Assembly (NCBI GenBank): GCA_013042765.1 | Contig: JABDPP010000008.1 | Span: forward strand, 1 to 5,751 | Length of the DNA stretch: 5,751 bases | Direction: 5' to 3' | DNA from: Litoreibacter sp. | GTDB lineage: Bacteria > Pseudomonadota > Alphaproteobacteria > Rhodobacterales > Rhodobacteraceae | Shown: one piece after another, positions 1-5,521 of the stretch | How the letters are laid out: each line of letters starts with the position of its first letter | Position numbering within the stretch: position 1 is the first letter of the stretch | Made by a program: the position numbers and the translations under genes | The notes under the pieces: model-generated | Databases searched by the model: none | What the model was told of the DNA's origin: nothing | What the model saw: only the letters and a program-made list of their open reading frames with translations

Positions 1-895
1 CGCCGCCTTCTTCGCGCAGGTTTTCATAGGTCAGATCGGCGCCCATTTCCTGCAATGTGGTGAACAGACCCGCGCGGGTCGGGTTCAGCCCGATATTGGG
101 CACCAGAACGTCCGAGCCCTCCACGATCAGCGCGGCGCTCACGGGGAAAGCGGCGGAACTGGGGTCGCGCGGCACAACGATGGTCTGCGGCTTGAGCTCG
201 GGCTGGCCGGTCAGGGTGATGACCCGGCCCTCCGCGCTGTCTTCCACCGTGATCTCGGCGCCGAAGCCCACCAGCATCCGTTCGGTATGGTCGCGGGTGG
301 CTTCCTTCTCGATCACCACGGTCTGGCCCGGTGCATTTAGCCCCGCCAGAAGCACAGCCGATTTCACCTGTGCCGACGGCATCGGCACGGTGTAGCGCAC
401 CGGAACGGGAGCCTCAGCGCCGACCAGCGTGAGCGGCAGCCGCCCGCCCTCGCGCCCGACGCAGGTCGCACCAAAGAGCGCCAGCGGATCGGTTGCGCGG
501 CCCATGGGGCGTTTGTTGAGCGAGGCATCACCCGTGAAGGTCGCTGTAATCGGCGTGGTCGCCATGGCGCCCATGATCAGCCGGACCCCGGTGCCCGAAT
601 TGCCGCAATCGATGATCTGGTCGGGCTCCGCGAACCCGCCGACCCCAACGCCGTGCACCGACCAGTTGCCGCCGCCATGATCAGTCACCTCGGCCCCGAA
701 CGCCTGCATCGCACGGCCCGTGTCGAGCACGTCCTGACCTTCCAGAAGGCCGGAGATCTTCGTCTCCCCGACGCTCAGCGCGCCAAGGATCAGCGAGCGG
801 TGGCTGATGGATTTGTCACCCGGCACATTGGCGGTGCCCGTAAGCGGGCCGGCCTGTCGCGCGGTCATGGGAATGGGGGCACCGTGGCCGGACAT
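1..895 (-). CDS. aroA: 3-phosphoshikimate 1-carboxyvinyltransferase (EPSP synthase), class II type, 3' end outside window
   Basis: Transfers the enolpyruvyl group of PEP to shikimate-3-phosphate, the sixth step of the cytoplasmic shikimate pathway to aromatic amino acids. I translated 298 codons from an ATG at 895; the frame stays open to the window edge, so about one third of a roughly 450-residue protein, including the distal catalytic residues, is missing. Visible motifs: GDKS at residues 26-29, GNSGTG at 98-103, KRPMGR at 128-133, SAQVK at 174-178, RDHTE at 201-205 and NPTR at 271-274. These GDK[S/T], SAQxK, RxHxE and NxTR motifs are the set used to define class II EPSP synthases such as Agrobacterium CP4. 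The residue matching CP4 Ala100 / E. coli Gly96 is Gly here. The start is supported by a GAGGAA Shine-Dalgarno 6 nt upstream and by an N-terminus resembling CP4. A second in-frame ATG at residue 10 is less likely. It lies 84 nt downstream of trmB, probably co-transcribed. Confidence 0.97.
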   Translation of the reverse strand, partial: MSGHGAPIPMTARQAGPLTGTANVPGDKSISHRSLILGALSVGETKISGLLEGQDVLDTGRAMQAFGAEVTDHGGGNWSVHGVGVGGFAEPDQIIDCGNSGTGVRLIMGAMATTPITATFTGDASLNKRPMGRATDPLALFGATCVGREGGRLPLTLVGAEAPVPVRYTVPMPSAQVKSAVLLAGLNAPGQTVVIEKEATRDHTERMLVGFGAEITVEDSAEGRVITLTGQPELKPQTIVVPRDPSSAAFPVSAALIVEGSDVLVPNIGLNPTRAGLFTTLQEMGADLTYENLREEGG

Positions 896-901
896 CTGGC
901 G

Positions 902-907
902 TTCCTC
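902..907 (-). promoter_or_regulatory. Shine-Dalgarno of aroA (GAGGAA)
   Basis: Minus-strand GAGGAA with a 6-nt spacer to the ATG at 895. It decides between this start and the in-frame ATG nine codons downstream. Confidence 0.75.
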
Positions 908-935
908 GAAAAGCGTCTTTCTCCGGCTGATAGCC

Positions 936-964
936 CAAGCCGCCTGTCGCGTCCACAGGGCTTG
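936..964 (-). promoter_or_regulatory. Hairpin in the trmB-aroA gap (aroA leader)
   Basis: On the minus strand CAAGCC (964-959) pairs with GGCTTG (941-936), and inside it CTGT (958-955) pairs with ACAG (947-944). This gives a 10-bp stem with a 2-nt bulge and a 7-nt loop (GGACGCG). A small GGCT-ATC-AGCC stem can form right after it (935-925). No T-run follows, so it is not a classical intrinsic terminator. It begins about 15 nt after the trmB stop and ends about 30 nt before the aroA Shine-Dalgarno. It could be an RNA-processing or stability element or a weak attenuator; the function is unknown. Confidence 0.4.
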
Positions 965-979
965 ATAGGGGCCTTCGGT

Positions 980-1690
980 TCAGTCCCGGCGAAAGGTCAT
1001 GTAATGGGGCACACGCCCCTCGCGCAGGGCCTTCTGCTCGTAACGGGTCGAGAGCCAGTCGTCCCACGGCGCGCGCCAGTCTTCGGGCCCTTCAGCGAGC
1101 CATGTAAAGCCGTGGCGCGGCACCTCTTTCATGGTCTGGCGCACGTAATCGGGAATATCGGTTGCCACGCGGAACTCGGCCCCGGACTTCAGAACACGGG
1201 CCAGCGGCTCGAGATACTCGGGCGTAACGAAGCGGCGGCGGTGGTGGCGTTTTTTCGGCCACGGATCGGGGTAGAGCAGAAACACCTTGTCGATGGAGGC
1301 CTCGGGCAGCACGTCGAAGAGGTCGCGCGCATCGCCGGGATGGACGGAGATATTGTCGGCCCCGGCCCTGCGGATCTTGCCCAGAAGCATCGCGACGCCG
1401 TTGATATAAGGCTCGCAGCCGATGATCGCGACATCCGGGTTGGACACCGCCTGATGCACCAGATGCTCACCGCCGCCAAATCCAATCTCAAGCCAGATCG
1501 GACGGTTTGCGAACCGGGTCTTGAGATCCAACGGATTGCGGTCGGGGTTCACGTCCCAGTCCACCGGACCGGGGCTGAGGGCAGCCAGATCCTCGTCGAG
1601 ATAGGCTTCCTGCGAGCGTTTCAGGCTCTTGCCTTTGAGGCGTCCGTAAAAGTTGCGCCACGGCGCGCCGGAAGGATGGGTCTTGGTCAT
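980..1690 (-). CDS. trmB: tRNA (guanine-N7-)-methyltransferase TrmB
   Basis: SAM-dependent class I methyltransferase that forms m7G at position 46 of the tRNA variable loop, in the cytoplasm. The 236-residue product has the Rossmann glycine motif LEIGFGGGE at residues 67-75, the acidic adenosine-side motif GCEPY at 91-95, GDARD at 119-123, the family signature YPDPWPKKRHHRRRF at 140-154, ATD at 176-178, and the C-terminal STRYEQKA motif from 214. Length and motif order are normal for the family. I chose the ATG at 1690 because the downstream N-terminus (MTKTHPSGAPWRNFYGR) looks like alphaproteobacterial TrmB. A longer form would need a TTG at 1726. No good Shine-Dalgarno precedes the ATG, and a promoter-like sequence upstream would give an almost leaderless mRNA. 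It follows metK, whose product SAM is its methyl donor, by 97 nt. Confidence 0.96.
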   Translation of the reverse strand: MTKTHPSGAPWRNFYGRLKGKSLKRSQEAYLDEDLAALSPGPVDWDVNPDRNPLDLKTRFANRPIWLEIGFGGGEHLVHQAVSNPDVAIIGCEPYINGVAMLLGKIRRAGADNISVHPGDARDLFDVLPEASIDKVFLLYPDPWPKKRHHRRRFVTPEYLEPLARVLKSGAEFRVATDIPDYVRQTMKEVPRHGFTWLAEGPEDWRAPWDDWLSTRYEQKALREGRVPHYMTFRRD

Positions 1691-1697
1691 GGCGCGC

Positions 1698-1726
1698 GCT
1701 ATCGCAGAGCGCCTTGGCACGGTCAA
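1698..1726 (-). promoter_or_regulatory. Weak candidate sigma-70 promoter for trmB-aroA
   Basis: On the minus strand TTGACC (1726-1721, 5 of 6 matches to TTGACA) is followed by a 17-nt spacer and GATAGC (1703-1698, 3 of 6 matches to TATAAT). A start site about 7 nt further on would be at 1691 or 1690, i.e. at the trmB ATG. The -10 is poor and the segment can also form a GCGCT/AGCGC hairpin (1712-1696), so this is only a candidate. Confidence 0.25.
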
Positions 1727-1758
1727 CCCCGGCGCACAGGCAGGCGGGGCGCGGGACG

Positions 1759-1780
1759 GGCGCGGCAGGACCGCCGCGCC
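1759..1780 (-). terminator. All-GC hairpin just after metK, no T-tract
   Basis: Minus-strand GGCGCGGC (1780-1773) and GCCGCGCC (1766-1759) form a perfect 8-bp stem with a 6-nt loop (GGTCCT), starting 7 nt after the metK stop codon. The stem is very stable but is followed by CGTCCCGCG rather than a T-run, so it is not a canonical intrinsic terminator. It may act as a 3' stability barrier for the metK mRNA, a partial or Rho-assisted terminator, or a pause site. Typing it as terminator is tentative. Confidence 0.4.
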
Positions 1781-1787
1781 GCCCGGA

Positions 1788-2969
1788 TCAGACCGCTTTT
1801 TTCAGCGCCTCGACCAGATCGGTTTTTTCCCAGCTAAAGCCGCCATCGGCCTCGGGCGCGCGCCCGAAATGGCCATAAGCCGCGGTGCGCTGGTAGATCG
1901 GCTTGTTCATGCCCAGATGTTCGCGGATGCCGCGCGGGCTGAGGTCCATCAGGCCGGAAACTGCGCTCTCGATCGCCTCTTCCGCAACCCGGCCGGTGCC
2001 GTGGGTATCGCAATAGATCGACAGCGGTTTGGCCACCCCGATCGCGTAGCTGAGCTGGATCGTGCAGCGATGTGCAAGGCCGGCGGCCACAACGTTCTTG
2101 GCAAGATAGCGCGCGGCGTAAGCGGCCGAGCGGTCGACCTTGGTCGGATCCTTGCCGGAGAACGCCCCGCCCCCATGGGCCGCGGCCCCGCCATAAGTGT
2201 CGACGATGATCTTGCGCCCGGTCAGGCCCGCATCCCCGTCCGGACCGCCGATGACGAACTTGCCGGTGGGGTTCACCCACCACTCGGTTTCGTCGTTCAG
2301 CCAGTCCGTGGGCAGGGTCGCGCGGATATAAGGCTCCACCACGTCGCGCACGTCGTCGGAGCTCATCGTCTCATCGAAATGCTGGGTCGAGAGCACCACA
2401 GAGGTCACACCGACCGGTTTGCCATTCTCGTAGCGCAGCGTCAGCTGGGATTTCGCATCCGGGCCGAGCGTCGGCTCGGTGCCGTCCTTGCGCACTTCGG
2501 CGAGGCGGCGCAGGATCGCGTGAGCGTAATGGATCGGGGCCGGCATCAGCTCCGGCGTCTCGTTCACGGCATAGCCGAACATGATGCCCTGATCGCCAGC
2601 ACCTTCATCCTTGTTACCGGCCGCGTTCACGCCCTGGGCGATATGGGCGGATTGTTCGTGCAGCAGGTTCGTCACCTCCACCGTGTTCCAGTGGAATTTC
2701 TCCTGCTCGTAGCCGATGTCACGGATGCAGTCGCGGGCGATCTGGTCGATCCGGTCCATGTAATCACGAAGCATGTCGCGGTCGCTCAGGCCGACCTCGC
2801 CGCCAATTACGACGCGGTTGGTGGTGGCGAAGGTTTCCGCCGCAACGCGGGCCTCCGGCTCCACGGCCAGGAAAGCGTCCAGAACGGCATCGGAAATGCG
2901 GTCGCAGACCTTGTCGGGATGTCCCTCGGAAACCGATTCCGAAGTGAAGAAGTAGTTCTGTCGTGCCAT
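1788..2969 (-). CDS. metK: S-adenosylmethionine synthetase (methionine adenosyltransferase)
   Basis: Makes S-adenosylmethionine from ATP and methionine, releasing phosphate and pyrophosphate; cytoplasmic, normally a homotetramer using Mg2+ and K+. The 393-residue product is slightly longer than E. coli MetK (about 384). Motifs: SEGHPDK at residues 14-20 with the ATP-binding His and Asp, the active-site flexible loop beginning around [10 protein letters not shown] at 105-114, GAGDQG at 123-128, the P-loop-like GGGAFSGKD at 266-274, then [12 protein letters not shown], and the C-terminal AAYGHFGR at 363-370. The loop carries QSAHI where E. coli has QSPDI. The ATG at 2969 is preceded by GGAG (2984-2981) with an 11-nt spacer; this ribosome binding site is part of a SAM-SAH riboswitch, so translation should drop when SAM is high. 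A separate promoter probably lies at the end of lnt. Confidence 0.98.
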   Translation of the reverse strand: MARQNYFFTSESVSEGHPDKVCDRISDAVLDAFLAVEPEARVAAETFATTNRVVIGGEVGLSDRDMLRDYMDRIDQIARDCIRDIGYEQEKFHWNTVEVTNLLHEQSAHIAQGVNAAGNKDEGAGDQGIMFGYAVNETPELMPAPIHYAHAILRRLAEVRKDGTEPTLGPDAKSQLTLRYENGKPVGVTSVVLSTQHFDETMSSDDVRDVVEPYIRATLPTDWLNDETEWWVNPTGKFVIGGPDGDAGLTGRKIIVDTYGGAAAHGGGAFSGKDPTKVDRSAAYAARYLAKNVVAAGLAHRCTIQLSYAIGVAKPLSIYCDTHGTGRVAEEAIESAVSGLMDLSPRGIREHLGMNKPIYQRTAAYGHFGRAPEADGGFSWEKTDLVEALKKAV

Positions 2970-2978
2970 GGCGGGAAG

Positions 2979-3025
2979 TGCTCCATTAGAAAAATATCCG
3001 CCACGTCAGGAAGCCGTTGTGGCGG
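2979..3025 (-). promoter_or_regulatory. SAM-SAH riboswitch controlling metK translation
   Basis: On the minus strand CCGCCAC (3025-3019) pairs with GTGGCGG (3004-2998) to form a 7-bp P1. The 14-nt loop contains AACGGCTTCCTGAC. Loop bases GCTTC (3014-3010) can pair with GGAGC (2984-2980; one U-G wobble), making an H-type pseudoknot that buries the metK Shine-Dalgarno. The loop and 3' GGAGCA match the SAM-SAH riboswitch consensus as I remember it, with about one substitution in the loop relative to the env9b structure. The class is known from Rhodobacterales, almost always before metK. It binds both SAM and SAH; because SAH is normally kept low, it is thought to act as a SAM-responsive OFF switch for translation. 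Motif, position and gene agree, so I am confident of the class; regulation in this strain is inferred. Confidence 0.93.
2981..2984 (-). promoter_or_regulatory. metK Shine-Dalgarno (GGAG), pseudoknot strand
   Basis: GGAG lies 11 nt upstream of the metK ATG and is also the 3' strand of the riboswitch pseudoknot, paired with loop bases 3013-3010. The dual role means ligand binding and ribosome binding exclude each other. The 11-nt spacer is on the long side. Confidence 0.85.
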
Positions 3026-3037
3026 TCGGGTCGAACG

Positions 3038-3066
3038 GTGGTACCCCCTCCGTGCGGGCGGGTCAA
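3038..3066 (-). promoter_or_regulatory. Candidate sigma-70 promoter of metK, overlapping the lnt stop codon
   Basis: Minus-strand TTGACC (3066-3061, 5 of 6 to TTGACA), a 17-nt spacer, then TACCAC (3043-3038, 3 of 6 to TATAAT, keeping T1, A2 and A5). The TGA stop of lnt is inside the -35 box. The predicted start near 3031 is about 6 nt before riboswitch stem P1, which would give a compact leader starting almost directly with the aptamer. The match is moderate, but spacing and placement are right. Confidence 0.45.
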
Positions 3067-4571
3067 TCGCGAAGACCGCGTCGAACGGTCAAAGCCAGAA
3101 CAAGCAACACTAAAAGCAGCGCCCGCATCGGCCAGTCGCCAAACCGGGCATAGGGCGTTGCGGGCAGCGCGGCGGGTACCGGCGCATCGAGCACCGCCGC
3201 CTCGTTCAGCGCGGTTGCCGCCAGCACGCGGCCCTGCGGGCCGATCACGGCTGAAACCCCGGTATTGGCCGCCCGGATCAGCGGCAAGCCCTGTTCCACG
3301 GCACGCACGCGCGCCTGCGCGAGATGCTGGTACGGCCCAGAGAGGTTTCCGAACCACGCATCATTGGTGATCTGGATCATCAGGTCGGGACGCGTTTCGG
3401 TGCGGAAATTACGCGGAAAGATCACCTCGTAGCAGATCAGCGGCAGGGCGCTGCCGATGCCGGGAATATTGATCAGGCGCGGCCCCGGCCCCGACGCGTA
3501 GCCCGCCCCGTCCCGCGCGGCGAGACCGTTGATCCCGAACTGCCGCAGGAAATCGCCAAACGGGATGTATTCGCCGAACGGCACGAGATGATGTTTGTGA
3601 TACGCGGACTGAACCGCGCCGCCCTCGTCCAGCACCGCCAGCGTGTTGTGGAAGGCCTCATCGATCACATCATTGGCGCCGAGGATCACCGGCACGCCCT
3701 TTGCCGCAGCGGAAATCTCGCGCAGCACCGGCTCGGCAAGGCTGAGGCGATAGGCAATCGCGGTCTCCGGCCAGATCACCAGATCAGGCGCTGTCTCTGC
3801 CGGGCTCGCGGTCAGGTCGAGCTGGCGTTGCAGGAACACCGGCACCATGTCGCGCTTCCACTTGAGGTTCTGCGCCGCGTTGGGCTGGATCAGCCGCACG
3901 GTCTTGCCGGTCTGAGCGGGTGGCGCATCGCTGAGTGCGGCCATCCCGTAGACCCAGCCTGCCGCCAGAACGCCCAATGCCGCAACACCACCGGGCACGG
4001 GGCGCAAAATGAACGGCAGGCCCGCGATCGCGAAAGTCGCGAAGGTGAGCAGATGCGGCCCGCCCAGCGCGGCCAGTTGCACAATCGGATGATCGGTCCA
4101 GATATAGCCGGCAAGCGCCCAGGGAAACCCGGTGAAAAGCACCGCGCGCAGCATCTCCGCCGCGCTCCACAGCACGATCAGGCCCAGCCCCCGCAAGCCG
4201 GGTGAAAACCGCGCCGCCAGCCCGAAGGCTGTGGCCCAGATGAGCGCCAGACCGCCGCTGAGAAAGACCAGCGCGAAGGGCGCCATCCAGCCGTGGCGGG
4301 CCACGTCAACGAGGAACGGCTCCACGATCCAGAACAGCGCGCCGGCAAAGTAGCCCGCGCCAAAGCACCAGCCGAGCCACGCGGCCGCCCCGGGAGAGGC
4401 GGCGCGGGTGAAAAAATAGAAGACCAGCGCGAAGCCCGCGAGCCCCAGCCACCAAAGCGACAGCGGCGCCTGCCCGCTGGCCGCAATAAGTCCTGCGGCC
4501 ACGAAAGGCAGCGCCTTGCGCAGTGAGGGGCGCGTGGGAGAAGAGAACAGGCGTCGCAGCGCGCCGGTCAT
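3063..4571 (-). CDS. lnt: Apolipoprotein N-acyltransferase
   Basis: Inner-membrane enzyme that adds the third acyl chain, taken from phospholipid, to the N-terminal Cys of diacylglyceryl apolipoproteins, the last step of lipoprotein maturation before Lol sorting. The 502-residue product has seven hydrophobic segments in the N-terminal half (about residues 20-32, 39-54, 62-83, 96-120, 129-146, 174-189, 195-213), a periplasmic nitrilase-like domain (about 225-465) and one C-terminal segment (about 482-496), as in E. coli Lnt. The catalytic triad is visible: Glu269 in WPETA, Lys326 in YHKHHLVPFGEY and Cys380 in LICYE, plus Glu334 in PFGE. I chose the ATG at 4571, 4 nt after the corC stop, over an in-frame start at 4658 that would overlap corC and add 29 non-membrane residues. 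No clear Shine-Dalgarno is visible, so translational coupling to corC is likely. Confidence 0.97.
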   Translation of the reverse strand: MTGALRRLFSSPTRPSLRKALPFVAAGLIAASGQAPLSLWWLGLAGFALVFYFFTRAASPGAAAWLGWCFGAGYFAGALFWIVEPFLVDVARHGWMAPFALVFLSGGLALIWATAFGLAARFSPGLRGLGLIVLWSAAEMLRAVLFTGFPWALAGYIWTDHPIVQLAALGGPHLLTFATFAIAGLPFILRPVPGGVAALGVLAAGWVYGMAALSDAPPAQTGKTVRLIQPNAAQNLKWKRDMVPVFLQRQLDLTASPAETAPDLVIWPETAIAYRLSLAEPVLREISAAAKGVPVILGANDVIDEAFHNTLAVLDEGGAVQSAYHKHHLVPFGEYIPFGDFLRQFGINGLAARDGAGYASGPGPRLINIPGIGSALPLICYEVIFPRNFRTETRPDLMIQITNDAWFGNLSGPYQHLAQARVRAVEQGLPLIRAANTGVSAVIGPQGRVLAATALNEAAVLDAPVPAALPATPYARFGDWPMRALLLVLLVLALTVRRGLRD

Positions 4572-4575
4572 GCTG

Positions 4576-5481
4576 TCAGCCGGCTGGGTGCTGCGGGACG
4601 AAAACCCGCAAGCGTTTGATCCGGCGCGGATCGGCCTCGACAATTTCGAACTCGGCACCGGAAGGGTGCTTCACAACCTCGCCACGGGTCGGAACCCGGC
4701 CCGACAGCATGAAGACGAGCCCGCCCAGCGTGTCGATATCCTCGTCCATCTCGTCGTCGGAGAGACGCTGGCCGATCTCGGCCTCGAACTCCTCGAGCGG
4801 GGCGCGGGCCTGCGCCATGTAGCAGCCGGGTTTCTCCTGCTTCCACAAATCGGCCTCGTCCACGTCGTGCTCGTCTTCGATCTCGCCCAGAACCTGTTCG
4901 ATCAGGTCCTCGATCGTCACGAGCCCGTCGACACCGCCATATTCGTCGATCACCAGTGCCATGTGCTTGCGTTCGGTCTGCATCTTCTGGAGCAGCACCC
5001 CGATCGGCATAGAGGGCGGCACGAAGAGCACCGGGCGCACCATCGCAGGCAACTCGAACGCGCCGCCATTGCCGTTGAAGCCGTGCTTGAGCGACAGGTC
5101 CTTGAGGTGGATCATGCCAATGGGCGTGTCCAGCGTCTCCTCGAAAACCGGCAGCCGGGAATAGCCGCTGTCACGGAAAATCTGGATCAGCTCGTCGAGC
5201 GCAATGTCGGAGGCGACCGAGATGATCTCGGCACGCGGAACCGCCACGTCCTCAACGCGTTTGAGCCGCAAGTTGCCGAGCCCCAGCTTGGGCTGCCACC
5301 TTGCGGGCTCGGAAGATCCGTTTACGGGATGTGTTTCGCCCTCGTCGGGCTCCGCGGTCAGCGCCGAGGCAAGCCGCCTCAGCAATCCGGGCCTGTCGGC
5401 CTCCTGTCCGCTACTCTGGGTCGGGTCTTGGTCTTGCGCGCCTTGCGCGGCGCTAGACGAGCCATCGATATCTTCGCCCAT
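4576..5481 (-). CDS. corC: CorC/YbeX-type CBS-pair and CorC_HlyC domain protein
   Basis: Soluble CorC/YbeX-family protein of 301 residues, close in size to E. coli YbeX (about 292). Residues 1-65 are polar, acidic and probably disordered. A CBS pair spans about 77-200: CBS1 has VPRAEIISV (81-89) and SRLPVF (108-113), CBS2 ends in the hallmark DEYGGVDGLVTIEDL (179-193). The C-terminal CorC_HlyC domain is about 215-297. No membrane segment is visible, unlike the DUF21-containing CNNM-like relatives. CBS pairs of this type bind adenosine nucleotides; E. coli CorC was linked to Co2+/Mg2+ efflux, and YbeX more recently to ribosome maturation, which fits its place beside ybeY. The exact biochemical role is not settled. 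The ATG at 5481 follows AAGGA; an in-frame ATG at 5604 lies inside ybeY and is unlikely. The name tlyC (hemolysin) is also used for this family but is misleading. Confidence 0.94.
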   Translation of the reverse strand: MGEDIDGSSSAAQGAQDQDPTQSSGQEADRPGLLRRLASALTAEPDEGETHPVNGSSEPARWQPKLGLGNLRLKRVEDVAVPRAEIISVASDIALDELIQIFRDSGYSRLPVFEETLDTPIGMIHLKDLSLKHGFNGNGGAFELPAMVRPVLFVPPSMPIGVLLQKMQTERKHMALVIDEYGGVDGLVTIEDLIEQVLGEIEDEHDVDEADLWKQEKPGCYMAQARAPLEEFEAEIGQRLSDDEMDEDIDTLGGLVFMLSGRVPTRGEVVKHPSGAEFEIVEADPRRIKRLRVFVPQHPAG

Positions 5482-5484
5482 CGG

Positions 5485-5489
5485 TCCTT
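5485..5489 (-). promoter_or_regulatory. Shine-Dalgarno of corC (AAGGA)
   Basis: Minus-strand AAGGA with a short 3-nt gap before the ATG at 5481; GGAAAAGG just upstream offers an alternative register. It follows directly on the T-run of the terminator-like element, and it supports the 5481 start over the upstream in-frame ATG within ybeY. Confidence 0.55.
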
Positions 5490-5493
5490 TTCC

Positions 5494-5520
5494 AAAAAAA
5501 ACAAAGGCGCGGTTTCGCGC
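5494..5520 (-). terminator. Intrinsic terminator / attenuator-like element between ybeY and corC
   Basis: On the minus strand GCGCG (5520-5516), loop AAAC, CGCGC (5511-5507) form a 5-bp all-GC stem, followed by C and then TTTG plus eight T (5505-5494). The element begins one base after the ybeY TAG. It has the hallmarks of an intrinsic terminator, although the stem is short. Only 12 nt separate the T-run from the corC ATG, so any corC mRNA must be read through it; partial termination (attenuation) between ybeY and corC-lnt is the likely reading. Confidence 0.6.
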
Positions 5521-5521
5521 G

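Noticed and set aside
653..1837. Long plus-strand open frame (394 codons) across aroA and trmB
   Set aside because: It is antisense to two clear genes, has Arg/Gly/His/Ala-rich composition typical of GC-rich shadow frames, and shows no recognisable domain.
3030..3089. 10-bp direct repeat GTCGAACGGT at 3030-3039 and 3080-3089
   Set aside because: One copy is within the lnt coding sequence. There are only two copies with no dyad symmetry, so it is probably chance in GC-rich DNA.
1653..3113. Long plus-strand open frame (486 codons) antisense to metK
   Set aside because: It covers metK and its riboswitch on the opposite strand. The translation has no family motif, and the frame is explained by low stop frequency in GC-rich DNA.
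3324..4205. Plus-strand open frame (293 codons) antisense to lnt
   Set aside because: It is a shadow of lnt; Arg/Gln/His-rich with no membrane segment or motif.
4577..4586. Perfect 10-bp palindrome CAGCCGGCTG over the corC stop
   Set aside because: It is too short and loop-less to form a useful RNA hairpin, and there is no second site or T-run.
4572..4658. Longer lnt reading frame starting at 4658
   Set aside because: It would overlap the end of corC by about 80 nt and add a polar 29-residue tail; the ATG at 4571, 4 nt after corC, gives a normal Lnt length.
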